DNA of 64,000 nucleotides from Wyeomyia smithii (taxonomy: Eukaryota; Arthropoda; Insecta; Diptera; Culicidae). The position numbers and the translations under genes were made by a program. Numbering within the stretch: position 1 is the stretch's first letter; every line of letters begins with the position of its first letter. Of this stretch, positions 54,490 through 64,000 are shown piece after piece. Below the pieces are notes generated by a model. That model saw nothing but the letters and a program-made list of their open reading frames with translations. It did not search any database and was not told where the DNA came from. The stretch is taken from the NCBI RefSeq assembly GCF_029784165.1, contig NC_073696.1, positions 237,444,892-237,508,891 of the forward strand, given 5' to 3'.

Positions 54490-55465
54490 TAGGGTAACAG
54501 GGGTATTTTGGCCAGCTTTGGGAAGTGTTCGCACAGTTCATTAAAAACAAACACAATTTTTCAACATAAATACCTACCCTATTATACCATTGTTAAAAGC
54601 TAAGTGTCTATTTTAATATACACCGTTCAACAATGCAATATATTGAAAAATATCCTAGAAATATCAAAATTTTTACGAAGTACTAAAAACATATTTTGGT
54701 CCATCAAATTTTTACTTTGGCCCACCTGTATATCCACAGACGTGTATGGAAATAGTTCGGACTAATTATATTTAAGATCATCATCGGTATTTTTAGAGCA
54801 AAAATAGTGGGTTTGAGGAGAACATCCTTCTGCTGTGAATTTTTGTAAATTTTAGGCATCTAAAAATGATATGATTTGGCTTATAGCGGTTTAACAGACA
54901 TTCTCATCCAATTTCATATCGTTAAATGTGATAAATTCAAAGTAATTACTTGTAAATTGTCACAAGCTGCTTCTTTGTTCACGTGAAACGGCCGAACGGT
55001 AAACAAAGAGATGTCAAAACTTGGCATGGCCAAAATATGTTCGCTGCAGAAAGAGGCAAACATATTTCGGACATGCGTATAACCACTTTTTCAACTTTTT
55101 CCAACATTTTAAAGTATACAAACTGTTTCTATGACATTCTATTGATGTTACTAAAACATCGAATTGTTTCAAAAGCATACATATGTGTTGCAATAGCTTC
55201 CGGACGTTGACTTGTATATTACCACTTCCTCTTGTCTTTGGGTTGACTCAGCCATGACTTCGAATATGTATGAACTAATTCCAAAAAAACACTACCTAGA
55301 GCCAGTTTTTCGCCGAAAATTATAGTGTAGTATGATTCTTAGGTGTGTTATTCAATGTTGCATGCATAATTTTCTAATATTAATTGAGTTTATCAGATAA
55401 AATGCGTAAATTGTTACCGGTTGGGCCAAAATATGCATGTGGGCCAAAATACCCCCGTTACCCTA
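54490..55465. mobile_element. TA-flanked inverted-repeat element, about 975 bp
   Basis: The left end TAGGGTAACAGGGGTATTTT then GGCC and the right end GGCC then AAAATACCCCCGTTACCCTA are 24-bp inverted repeats with one mismatch. The outermost TA on both sides fits a Tc1/mariner-type target. Inside, TTTTGGTCC and TTTGGCCCACC words recur (54,693 and 54,714), as do GGCCAAAATATG words (55,027 and 55,424). There is no transposase; the largest frame is 75 codons. Confidence 0.8.
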
Positions 55466-55737
55466 CTGAATTGGGGAACAGGTTTGCAATCAACAAGCTC
55501 AACTCCATCAAGTGGAATTCTCATGCTATAAACAAAATTCGAAAAACTATAGTAATACGTTCCTAAGACAAAAGGTTCATGTACAACTTAGTAACGAAAC
55601 CGAGTTTTATGATAGTTTTTTTGCAATAGTTCTGTTGCGTAAACAGTTAGATTCGTACTTTTGCCACTCACTACTCAAATGTTACAAAAGATTTTCGCTT
55701 GATAGTCTTTATAATGATTCTCTTTAATATTACTGAG
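55466..55737. other. Unrecognised DNA between two elements
   Basis: It is the continuation of the host sequence interrupted at 54,490. A 71-codon frame has no recognisable motif. Confidence 0.35.
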
Positions 55738-55945
55738 CTGCCGGTAACCGCAAGTCAGTCCCATCTGTAAAAATATGTAATCGAGAAAACAACTTCGAAA
55801 GATATTTTATTCACGCTCAGATATTACTTATATAACATGAAATATTTTGACAATATTCATGCTAAAAAATAGTTTGCATACTAGCCTGCACTTATTACGT
55901 TGTAAAAACCACTGAAATTATTGATTTAATGATTAAAAACTTAAG

Positions 55946-56004
55946 TGTGACTGACTTGTCGTTACATTCTCATCGAAGAGAAAAGTAACCACAAGTCAGT
56001 CACA
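55946..56004. promoter_or_regulatory. Inverted pair of the transposon end motif, upstream of the ORF
   Basis: GTGACTGACTTGTCGTTAC (55,946-55,964) and GTAACCACAAGTCAGTCAC (55,985-56,003) are inverted, separated by 20 bp, and lie about 110 bp before the ORF start. They would form a 19-bp stem with two mismatches. As copies of the terminal motif they could be binding sites through which a transposase or the ORF product acts on the promoter. That role is inference. Confidence 0.6.
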
Positions 56005-56113
56005 TTGCCATGTTGATGCTATAGTGCTTGTCGACGTGTTGTTATTCTTTGTCGTGGAAATCCGTCAATCCTTCGCAGTTCGGAAGTGTATATTCATGTG
56101 AACAGTTCCAAAA

Positions 56114-56389
56114 ATGTCGATGTTGGAAAATCTCATGATGTACGGAACCGATGAAAGCTCATCCGGTGAGGATTCGGATGAAGAAACTGCAGCCGGGACT
56201 GCAGCTGGTTCATTCGACAACAAATGTCAAGATGATCAAAATCTGTTTGAGGTTCGAGCATCACCTTTGGCGATATTTTGGAACGATTTCCTAGATTCTG
56301 ATGAAAGCTTTTTCGATACTGAAGATTTTCCGGATAGATCCATGAAGAAGCGAACCAAGAAAAAAAAGTTGGACTTGAACTCATATTAG
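56114..56389 (+). CDS. Small acidic protein encoded within the transposon
   Basis: The 91-residue ORF starts at ATG in an excellent insect context (CCAAAAATGTCG), with two further in-frame ATGs nearby, and ends at TAG 56,387-56,389. Residues 12-27 are Ser/Asp/Glu-rich (DESSSGEDSDEE), the middle has LFEVRASPLAIFWNDF, and a second acidic patch (DSDESFFDTEDF) precedes a basic cluster (KKRTKKKK, about residues 77-85) that could be a nuclear localisation signal. No catalytic motif or zinc finger is seen. It may be a complete accessory or regulatory protein, or the fused remains of a transposase after internal deletion. Its position between symmetrical motif clusters suggests a link to the element, but function is unknown. 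Confidence 0.5.
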   Translation: MSMLENLMMYGTDESSSGEDSDEETAAGTAAGSFDNKCQDDQNLFEVRASPLAIFWNDFLDSDESFFDTEDFPDRSMKKRTKKKKLDLNSY

Positions 56390-56747
56390 CAGGAAATTAC
56401 TGCACATAAATTCATCACCATTTCAAACTTAAAAATAATCCCGATAATTGATAATTGTTACTAGATAACTTATTTTCATATAAACGGTCATATCAAACTT
56501 CTCTACTCCACTCCCCATCCATTTTATTTTTTTTAATTGGGACTGACTTTCGGTTATTTTGCCTCTGGGACTGACTTGCGGTTACTTTTCATAATGGGAC
56601 AATTCGACTTGGTATTGAATTCTTTTGTTGAACAAACCACTATTTATTATCGGTACATCTGAAAATACCCTCAATGATAGGCCAAAATCCGATGCTAACT
56701 CAAAATTGACAAAATTACAGATGGGGCTGACTTGCGGTTACCGGCAG

Positions 56748-59700
56748 TGAGTACCTACATTAATCAACTCTTTCAAAATAATATATGTGGAAATACATTT
56801 TTCATTGGAACATTTCTCAACAACGATGTCCTTCACGGTAAACGACTGTAATAAAAAGTTTCAACAGCATATAATGTCCAAGAAATTGCGACAGATCACC
56901 ATAGGTTTGCCTAATGAGTCATCGTGACACGGACTTAAATGTTTCTGTTCTTGTTTGCAGTTCTCAGCTAGGTAGAAATGCCATCGCGACAGTCACACTT
57001 ACGATTACGTAATTGCCGCACTTGGAGCGCAATAAAAGAACAATTAAGACGCAGTCATCTAGACGAGCGATAAACGTTAGTAGATTACTGTGCCTGCAGA
57101 TTTATTAACTTATGAGGAAGGAGTCAGCTTATGAGGAAAGAGAATTTTATGTGTTTGTTAAATTGTTCCGCAGTTGTAAACTGTTTCTAAATTTACTCTA
57201 TTTTGTGTATAATCCCCAGCTTGGCGTGTACATCAACTGACTATCGTCGTGTCCTTAAACTCGGTCGAAGGTTTTCTAGGCGTGACAAACGTTGACACCG
57301 CAGCTAGCTGGCATTGCATAAGGAATGGTTAGTAAAGGATAGAGAAAACCGGGCAACAAGTAATTTTGCCGCCGGTCGTTGGTTGCGACCAAGGGAATGG
57401 TATGGTAGCCTCCAAGCGTTACGAACATCTATTTCTGTACCGTTTGTCCCAAAACTACTTCTCTGCTGTCACAGTTTGCTTCACTTTGCTTTGGGACACA
57501 ATTAATGTACTAAATATCACTTACAATATCACATACCATGTGAAAACCTTAAGAAATTGCTCACAACTGTCTGATTTGCTATTAATAATTGCAGTCAACA
57601 TTTAGCCGGTTTGCCCGAATCAACATAACATAAGGGTAAACTGCCTATTTTTCGGGTGCCAGTGCCAGTGATGTTGGTAACGCGTCAAATGTATGGTAGC
57701 TGACAGCGATGCCATTCCCGTGGTTGCGACACTGTGACAGGAACTCAGCTGCACCTCAAGAGTAGCCACTAGAACGAACGGATATCTTTTGTTTCCTTTA
57801 TGGTCCAATTTTCGATGACCGACTGTGATAAACTCCAACGCCCTCGACGAGGGTATCCTTTACCGTTTTGTTTACGCCCACAACGGCCATTGTCGGTCAT
57901 TGATATGGAAAATTTATGTCATTCTACTATCGTCGGGTAGTGAGCGAGAAGATACTGGAATGGAACTCAACATTTGTTCTGCGAATCGGGGGCCGATTGA
58001 TCCGCTGGTGTGTGAGTTGGGGAACGTTTCTTTTTTACTGTTTGTGTCTAGTCAGTTTCGATGTTAAATGAACGAAGCACGACAGGACATTTCCTGTGCA
58101 CACGTACAGTCACACTCATCACAGCAGGACAGTTTCCGGTGACCTATTTATTGGGGGCCTTTTCCGACATAATTCCTATCGAGGAAATGAAATAGCCGCA
58201 GCAGGAAATGACCAGCAGCGGTTTGATGGAGGAATGTTGTTCGAGTTTAACTATTATTCGGATTTATGACGACCGACGATGTAGTGAAAAGTTGGGTTGA
58301 GTGTGTGAGTTTTGAGCCAGTATGTTTATATTCCACAACCGATGAAAGGGCTCAGTCTGATATATTAGGACGTATGAATAAACGTTTGGCCTGCTTCTCC
58401 AGTAACGTTTGTTCATATGACCTTTTACGTATCAGAAACTTTTTGATTTGATTTTAATAGCTGTAACATGGGAAAACCACTAAAGAAAGTACTAGTTGGA
58501 CTTCCTAATGTCGTTATGCTTTACTCATGCTATGACTAATATGGAAAAATATGTCTTCTGCGCGTTATTATTAAATGGCGTTCTGCTTCTGAGGGATTCC
58601 AAGCAAACTTTTCTATAGAGTTATAGAGATGGCCACATCTGTTAAAATTACAAGTATGCAAAGCTGCTCAAATCACCGATTTTGCCTAGCCTTAGAATCA
58701 CTGAAATCTGAAAGGGCTGCACGAATTGAAATGAGATCCTTTCTTTTATACACCCTGTTTTGAATTAACATACTGAAATACCTCGAATAGTTCGATGTTT
58801 CTAAATGAAGTATGTTACCAGACAGGAGAAAATGTCCCGAAAGGGAATCGAATCATATTTCACTGCGTCGTAGTAGATAACTCGAAACTAAGGGACAACA
58901 ACAACCCAGCTAACCACCGAAGGTGTGATGGCTCACTGGCGGTGGCGGGTGGCATTTGTAGTGGTTCGACCACATTTAAGTAAGTAGGTAAAGGTAGTAC
59001 ATACACACTTCAAATACAGGTTTCTCTGTTTGCTTGTCCCATTCCCCCTGAAACCATCCGTGGCTATGCACTTGAAATGCATGGCACAAAACACGCTTAT
59101 TAGATGTACGAACACAAAACATGGCATGGCAAGTCTCAAACTGACCGGTTATGAGTTGCCTTCTTTGCGTGTTTTTTTTCCTGCTTACGTTTTCATTCAT
59201 TTGGCCGCCCGTGTTTGGCTGCGACTACAACTACGGCTATAGTTTCTTTGCAACCGCGTGCACTTCTAACCTAAAGACGACGACGACGACGACGAACATC
59301 GCACACACCACACGAACTGCATCGACTTCTGCTGCACGTCGGTGGATCAGTCAGCTGGCATAAACTGCTGGCATCAGCTAGCGGCTTATGTAACATTTGA
59401 TTTCCAACTTTGTCAAACTTACTCTCGTTCCAGTTGCGTTTAGTGCGGTAATTTCGACTCGGCTATTGCGGTTTTGCCATCTCTGGTGGAGGGTTGGCAA
59501 GCTACCGAGTGGCAGGGTCGAACTCAAGAGCGGGTTTCAATTATAAAGTGAATTTTAATTTATTGAATTGAAACTGAAATATGTATTCCACCATACAACA
59601 AGAGTTATTTTTATACCAAAAGCTGTAGGACGGGACAAGGCACCCCCGAAGGCCTTAGGGCAGGTTAGTTTAGCATATATCTTCTTGAAAAAATATGAAA

Positions 59701-59799
59701 AAACTAATTGATTATCATATAAAAACAGTTTAATCCATTAAGTAAATTACAATTTTCTCATGAAAATAACAAATCAACTACGGACGCGCTACACATGTA
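56748..59799. other. Unrecognised, partly GC-richer DNA
   Basis: The block 57,600-58,450 is non-repetitive and less AT-rich, with frames up to 80 codons lacking motifs. A short CGACGACGACGACGACGA run lies at 59,277-59,295. A good donor-like AAG|TAAGTAGG near 58,979 is not tied to any exon I can support. Confidence 0.35.
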
Positions 59800-60586
59800 A
59801 GGAAACAATAAACAAAAGAAGCTTTTCTTGATATTTAGGGAGCATTTGATAATGCATCTTACCACTCAATTCAAACAGCAATAGAAAGGGTTTGGTGATC
59901 CAAAACGACGACATCATCTACACAAGCAAAATTTGATACTTCACCTCATTCGACTTCATCGAGTGGTTCAACTAGAGGCGGAAAAAAGCACCCTTAGACT
60001 GAATTGGATTTTCAAAAAAAAAAATTCAATAAAAAGTAACGAGGGTTGGGCAAGAATGAAACCAAACTCCCCACAGAACAATAGCAACAGAACCAGAAGT
60101 TCGAAAAGGTAAAGTTTGCTTTTACTCAGACGGTTCTAAAACGAATGATTCCGCGAGATTCATAGGTTCATGAATCAATAAATTCTTCCCCATGGGAGAC
60201 TGACTAACTTTCAGTGGAGTAGAATGTGCGGATATGTTTCTGGGAGGAAGTTACCAGTTGCATTTTCTGCGATAGTCAGGCTTAAAGAACTGATTGTTTC
60301 CTTCGCCTCTCTAAACTAGGGTGAGTCTCACCGAGCGCTTTAAAAGCTGAAATTTTAAATTGGAACAAGCGACGATCAAAGCAAATTGGGATGTCATAAG
60401 CGGACTACGACAATCGAAATAATTCATAGATTCAAATCACGGGAAGAACCCAGCGCTTCTTAGGATTAATGAGAAAGACCTGAGGACATTCACAAATCGA
60501 CTCACATGGCGATATCCGCTCAGTGTCATCTTAAGAAGCTAGGCAAATTTGATGATGATACATGTCACCTTTGCAGCATCGAAGGT
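59800..60586 (+). pseudogene. Strongly degraded LINE RT and RNase H remnant
   Basis: Fragments in different frames keep the LINE order: LDI-GAFDNASYHSIQTAIE near 59,830-59,890 (RT), CFYSDGSKTNDSA near 60,117 (RNase H first Asp), VECADMFLGGSYQLHF near 60,218, and ALLRINEKDLRTFTNRLT near 60,450, followed by HLKKLGKFDDDTCHLC near 60,530. Stops and frame changes are frequent. There is no intact domain, and the RT core between the fragments is missing. Confidence 0.7.
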
Positions 60587-60612
60587 TTAATCCTAATCCT
60601 AATCCTAATCCT
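60584..60612. repeat. (TAATCC)4 short tandem repeat
   Basis: Four perfect TAATCC hexamers directly follow the LINE remnant's Cys motif. On the minus strand they read TTAGGA. This is too short to be telomeric and is best read as a microsatellite. Confidence 0.8.
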
Positions 60613-60814
60613 ATACCTATTCTGCGCATGCTGAGTATTGATACACCGCAGGGCAAAAGTTCTAGTGAGGTAAAAGGCACAAAAAAGACTTAATACGGAG
60701 TGCGTTGCTAAAAACACTGACACTGCTAAAAAGGGTTTTTGATGGCAAATGATGCCAAATATTATTAAGTTACATTCCAAAAAGACCCGTTTGAAAATCC
60801 ACAAATACTTGAGC

Positions 60815-61180
60815 TTGAACTTAAGCTTGATGACCACACATTTCGTAGTTGCTGCTCTGTGATCGATCTGAGCTAGTGAAGTTGCACAAGGAACCACGTC
60901 TATTGCCCTCTTCAGTGTACAACAATTCAGTAGCTACCGCTTTTGATGAATCGATAACGGCGCCGGACATGTCCTTACGAACGTAAGTGTGGGGGAAGAT
61001 GTTGTAATAAAGGAGATGTAGCAGTTGGTGTTGTCGGAGACAGAGTTAACCTCTGCATCTCTACGACTGCGACGGAAAGGAAGGGTTGTGTCAGTGTGGT
61101 AAGTGACAGAGTCGAACAATGTTGCGCGCGAAGTGGATTCATTGCGAAGACGAAAGATTAGTATCTTTCTTGACATAGTC
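60815..61180 (-). pseudogene. Gene-like repeat family F, copy 2
   Basis: It aligns with 62,070-62,470 at high similarity: CACACATTTCGTAGTTGC, TGAGCTAGTGAAGTTGCACA, AGGAACCACGTC, CCAGTAGCTACCGCTTT-like, TAACCTCTGCATCTC, GACTGCGACGGAAAGG and ATGTTGCGCGCGA. On the minus strand it encodes VPCATSLAQIDHRAATTKCV near 60,895-60,835, as in the third copy. It is shorter at the 5' end of the minus-strand gene. Product not recognised. Confidence 0.55.
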
Positions 61181-61198
61181 CTACTTTAAAAACATTTT

Positions 61199-61293
61199 AT
61201 TTTTAGACGGTTGCATTTCTGCAGTTTTTTCAGAAACAATATATGAACCATTTTATTTCTAGACCGCTGCATTCCTGCAGTTATTCTAGAAAC
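61199..61293. repeat. Local direct duplication with CTGCAG core
   Basis: TTTTAGACGGTTGCATTTCT, GCAGTTTTTTCAGAAAC (61,199) and TTTCTAGACCGCTGCATTCC, TGCAGTTATTCTAGAAACC (61,255) are two diverged copies about 54 bp apart. The second contains its own inverted repeat, TTTCTAGA and TCTAGAAA. Confidence 0.55.
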
Positions 61294-62069
61294 CACTTCT
61301 GTTTGGAAAACATTCATGAAACTCCGTATTTCAATCTATTTGGCGAGTTACATGCCTTGTTATTCATTAACTCTTTTTTTAAATATAACTTACTCATTTG
61401 TGATAAGGTTGAGTTGGATTAAAATAAATAAAATTCTAGAAACAATCCAAAATTATGTTTTTTTTATTAATAACTATAATTCATAATTATAATTGCTTTA
61501 GCTAACCTACAACATACAAAGATAGGTTAGGTAACGGATACGTCTGACACGCTCAAACTTAGCTAGGAAACCTGAATTGATCCAACGATGGAGTGATCTG
61601 ACCTTTCTTGTATAATTGATTTCACTGGTCTCTCATCTGAGGGATTGGCGTATGTAGCGTGTATTACATTACGTGACCGATTAACTCTAATTTAATACGT
61701 ATGAAACATCTATTAAGGAGCAAAATATTCCATTAAATGGTTGAAATTGCGGATAGCATTTTATTGTGACTATAGAAACAATTAAAACAAGATAGGTCCA
61801 TTAGGTACACAGTCGCATGCTAACAAAAATAGATTTATCACGTAAAATTATTAGGAAACTTAAATTAAATGATCATGTTGTCAAGTTTCACTTTATATAA
61901 ATTTACAGTTTAGAAAATAAAAAGTTTAAAAGTGGGAACTGAAATGTGTGTGTATTTCAAGTTGAAATTTACAATATATAGAAAATGCCTAAATATAGAT
62001 ATAGAAATATAGGAAGATATGCAACTCTTGGTACATCGACCCTACATCTTCAACTCCGAAAAACGGGGA
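61294..62069. other. Unrecognised AT-rich DNA
   Basis: Nothing supportable seen. Confidence 0.35.
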
Positions 62070-62670
62070 GCTAGAGCTTGACGACCGCACATTTCGTAGT
62101 TGTTCCTCCGTGATTCATCTGAGCTAGTGAAGTTGCACAAGGAACCACGTGTATGGCTACCTGGGATTGTTTTCCATCTTCGGTGTACAATAATCCAGTA
62201 GCTACCGCTTTGTGTAGATCTATAACGGCGGCGGCCACCTCCTGACGATCGTTAGGATAAGGAAAGATATTGTAAGAAAAGAAGTGTAACAATCGTTGTT
62301 GTCGGAGACCGAGTTTAGCTCTGCATCTCCACAACTGCGACGGAAAGGTAGGGTTGTGTCACCGTGGTACGTAACGGAATCAAACGATGTTGCGCGCGAC
62401 GTTAACTTATTACTAAGGCGAGCGATCAGTATCACTTTTTCCGAACACCTCAAGTCTATGCAAGCGACGCGTGCGGAATCACTCTAAGCTTCCAGATGTT
62501 TAAATGTTTGAATATTACGAATCATGAACACTTGACGAGGCAAACGCACCTTGGTAGATGTGGCTCTTTGTAATATATAAATTGCGTAATCGCGATACTA
62601 TGCGATCGAACGAAGCCTCCTCCGATTTGCTTACATCAAAGCAACGAATGAGCAGTTTTTTGCTGAGATA
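62070..62670 (-). pseudogene. Gene-like repeat family F, copy 3, most complete
   Basis: Reading the minus strand from 62,670: LLIRCFDVSKSEEASFDRIV, then RLRNLYITKSHIYQGAFAS to about 62,530 and a stop. A second open stretch gives LTSRATSFDSVTYHGDTTLP and FRRSCGDAEL to about 62,320. After a frame change come LLHFFSYNIFPYPNDRQEVA, AAVIDLHKAVATGLLYTEDG, KQSQVAIHVVPCATSLAQMN and TTTKCAVVKL, ending at the stop at 62,071. Copies at 60,815 and 51,770 share these parts. The mix of conserved amino-acid words and frame breaks suggests a multi-exon gene or transposon protein now degraded. I cannot name the family. Confidence 0.5.
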
Positions 62671-64000
62671 GTTTTTTTTAAATGAAATTTAATTTCTACG
62701 ACTGCGGCGGAGCTTCAACTCCGAAAAAGCGAGCAATCATATAAAAGTATTAAAGTATTATTATTTTGAAAAAAAAAATTAACAAGTGCAAATACAATTC
62801 AATTCAAAATTATTATCATTCAACCAACGTGCACGTGCGCTTCTCATACACAGATATCGCAAAAATGTTCCAAATGTTGCCTTTACACCCCGCATCTTCA
62901 TCGTTACCACGTGCTTAATCGTTTCATCAATCATCCAACTATTCCCATGGAAAAGATGGTCTCTTTTTCATGCATAAAAACAGCACAGGCATGCGCCTCG
63001 CGATAATTTTCAATCTAGCTTCTGAAACAGCAGGAGTTCTTAATATCGCCCCGATCAGAAGAGCATAACTAAAAACTTCAAAAATCTATATACACGAGAC
63101 ACAAATAACATATTTTGATACGAATTTGTATTTTTCCATATGCTTTTGACATCATTAATTAATCTGAACGAAATACCATAACAAACCCTGAAATGAAGTT
63201 GTTCTGAACCAAATCTACGAATATTTCGTCTCTATCAAACCATGTTATTAGTAACAATGGTTGTTATCAACCTGTTTTATATGGTATTAGAAAGCTTATA
63301 AGTTACTAACAAAGTTTGATATGGGTTTGATAGTAGAATAATTTTTGTTATAATTTCTGTTATTTAAACACCTAACGGGATCGAATTGAAAACACAGCCT
63401 GATAGGTATTTTGCATAACAAACTAACAGCATCTGTTTCATTTTTGTTTTGTCCTTCTGATCGGGATCCAAAAGTACATACAACTATACAACTTTTTCAA
63501 GTTCCGTCATTCTCGCTTCTGCGTTTAGGAAAATGGTCGTTTTTTTCTCTAAGGCAATTAAAACGACCAGCTTCCGATGTTTCTGCTCCAGAAGCCAGAT
63601 TAGAAATGAACGCGCGCCGCATGTCTGTACAGCTTTAATGCATGAAAAGAAACTTGAGACTATGTTCCCCCACTAACATTTCAATTGAGAAAAGAGAAAG
63701 TGAGCGTCAAATTTCATTTTTGTGGTTGATTTTTTCCGGTTAAATTCTTCTGCGGCAGAAGACAGTTTCCGATTGTAGAAAAGACAAAGGTGATGGGGGT
63801 TGCTGTTAAAGCAGCAGAAAAAGTGTTTATTTACTAGTAACCGAAACGAAATTCGGTTTTTGTTTAATGATTGGGGGTAATAGTTCCAATACAAACACTG
63901 TCCTTCTCGGGACAAACAAATCTACAATTGAAAATTTAATGAATTTTACCCTTTTGGTTATACACGTTATGAAAAGACGAGCCCAGCCGACCATGCCAAC
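62671..64000. other. Unrecognised AT-rich DNA to the window end
   Basis: Frames of 60-80 codons exist on both strands, none recognised. AT-rich palindromic words near 63,240-63,330 (GTTATTAGTAAC, TTTGATATGGGTTTGATAG) have no clear element boundary. Confidence 0.35.

Larger units (their letters stand above)
55738..56747 (+). mobile_element. Compact transposon, 33-bp TIRs, six motif copies, own ORF
   Basis: Terminal inverted repeats of 33 bp (CTGCCGGTAACCGCAAGTCA at the left, TGACTTGCGGTTACCGGCAG at the right) differ at one base. The flanking TGAG on each side suggests a 4-bp duplication. The 17-bp word GACTGACTTGCGGTTAC or a near copy occurs six times: in each terminus, as a divergent pair at 55,946-56,004, and twice in tandem at 56,540-56,586. 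A 91-codon ORF lies between the two internal clusters. A 4-bp non-TTAA duplication occurs in several superfamilies (Sola1, Chapaev, Ginger), so class is open. Confidence 0.85.

Noticed and set aside
60584..60612. Interstitial telomere
   Set aside because: Only four hexamers, not the TTAGG unit, and mosquitoes lack TTAGG telomeres.
1..64000. CRISPR array, riboswitch, operon or bacterial genes
   Set aside because: All repeats are eukaryotic tandem or dispersed types without regular spacers, and gene structure and transposons are those of an insect.
1..64000. Endogenous viral element (flavi- or rhabdovirus-like), common in Aedes
   Set aside because: No open frame or fragment showed recognisable viral polymerase, helicase or nucleoprotein motifs; all RT signals belong to non-LTR elements.

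Overview
The window looks like euchromatic DNA of a culicine mosquito, most probably an Aedes species. It is AT-rich, has no prokaryotic gene organisation, carries very few convincing host exons, and is packed with nested mobile-element debris: an I-like LINE with RNase H, a tRNA-derived SINE, many short terminal-inverted-repeat elements with C-rich cores, a mariner-type transposase scar, and (AAAT)n-tailed LINE remnants. The species call is inference from this repeat style; no database search was possible. No rRNA gene, tRNA gene or CRISPR array was found.

Layout. 1-1.7 kb: an 11-bp tandem array, then a probable first coding exon of a host gene on the minus strand (ATG at 1172). 1.7-12.6 kb: mostly unrecognised AT-rich DNA with two inverted-repeat elements (about 8.0 and 8.6 kb), a third at 10.2 kb, and weak LINE remnants. 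12.6-18.5 kb: the dominant feature, a full-length I-like non-LTR retrotransposon (ORF1 with three zinc knuckles; ORF2 with endonuclease, reverse transcriptase and RNase H), flanked by a 12-bp target-site duplication and inserted inside the RNase H region of an older LINE. Its ORF2 is broken by one extra T in a T run and one nonsense codon. 18.9-26 kb: a small inverted-repeat element, a 587-bp foldback, one or two tentative host exons near 21.7-22.4 kb, a SINE with a perfect 14-bp duplication, and a pogo-like element. 26-32 kb: LINE RNase H and RT remnants, one of them split by a 389-bp CGG-rich insertion with a 15-bp duplication. 32-41 kb: a TA-flanked inverted-repeat element, a GC-richer block, a second copy of the 8.6-kb element, a 1.7-kb minisatellite and a mariner transposase remnant. 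41-53 kb: dispersed repeats of several families, a Harbinger-type and a hAT-type short element inserted into one repeat family, and a 550-bp GA tract. 53-57 kb: a LINE 3' end, a TA-flanked element of about 975 bp, and a compact 1,010-bp transposon with 33-bp terminal repeats, six copies of one 17-bp motif, and a 91-codon acidic ORF. 57-64 kb: unrecognised DNA, a degraded LINE, and two more copies of a gene-like repeat family also present at 52 kb.

The strongest candidate for something undescribed is the 55,738-56,747 element: a small transposon carrying its own short ORF, with its end motif repeated symmetrically around that ORF. The three-copy gene-like family (52, 61 and 62 kb) and the CGG-rich insertion at 27.7-28.1 kb come next. 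Coordinates of degenerate repeats are by-eye estimates, good to roughly 10-50 bp; target-site duplications and ORF ends were read base by base.
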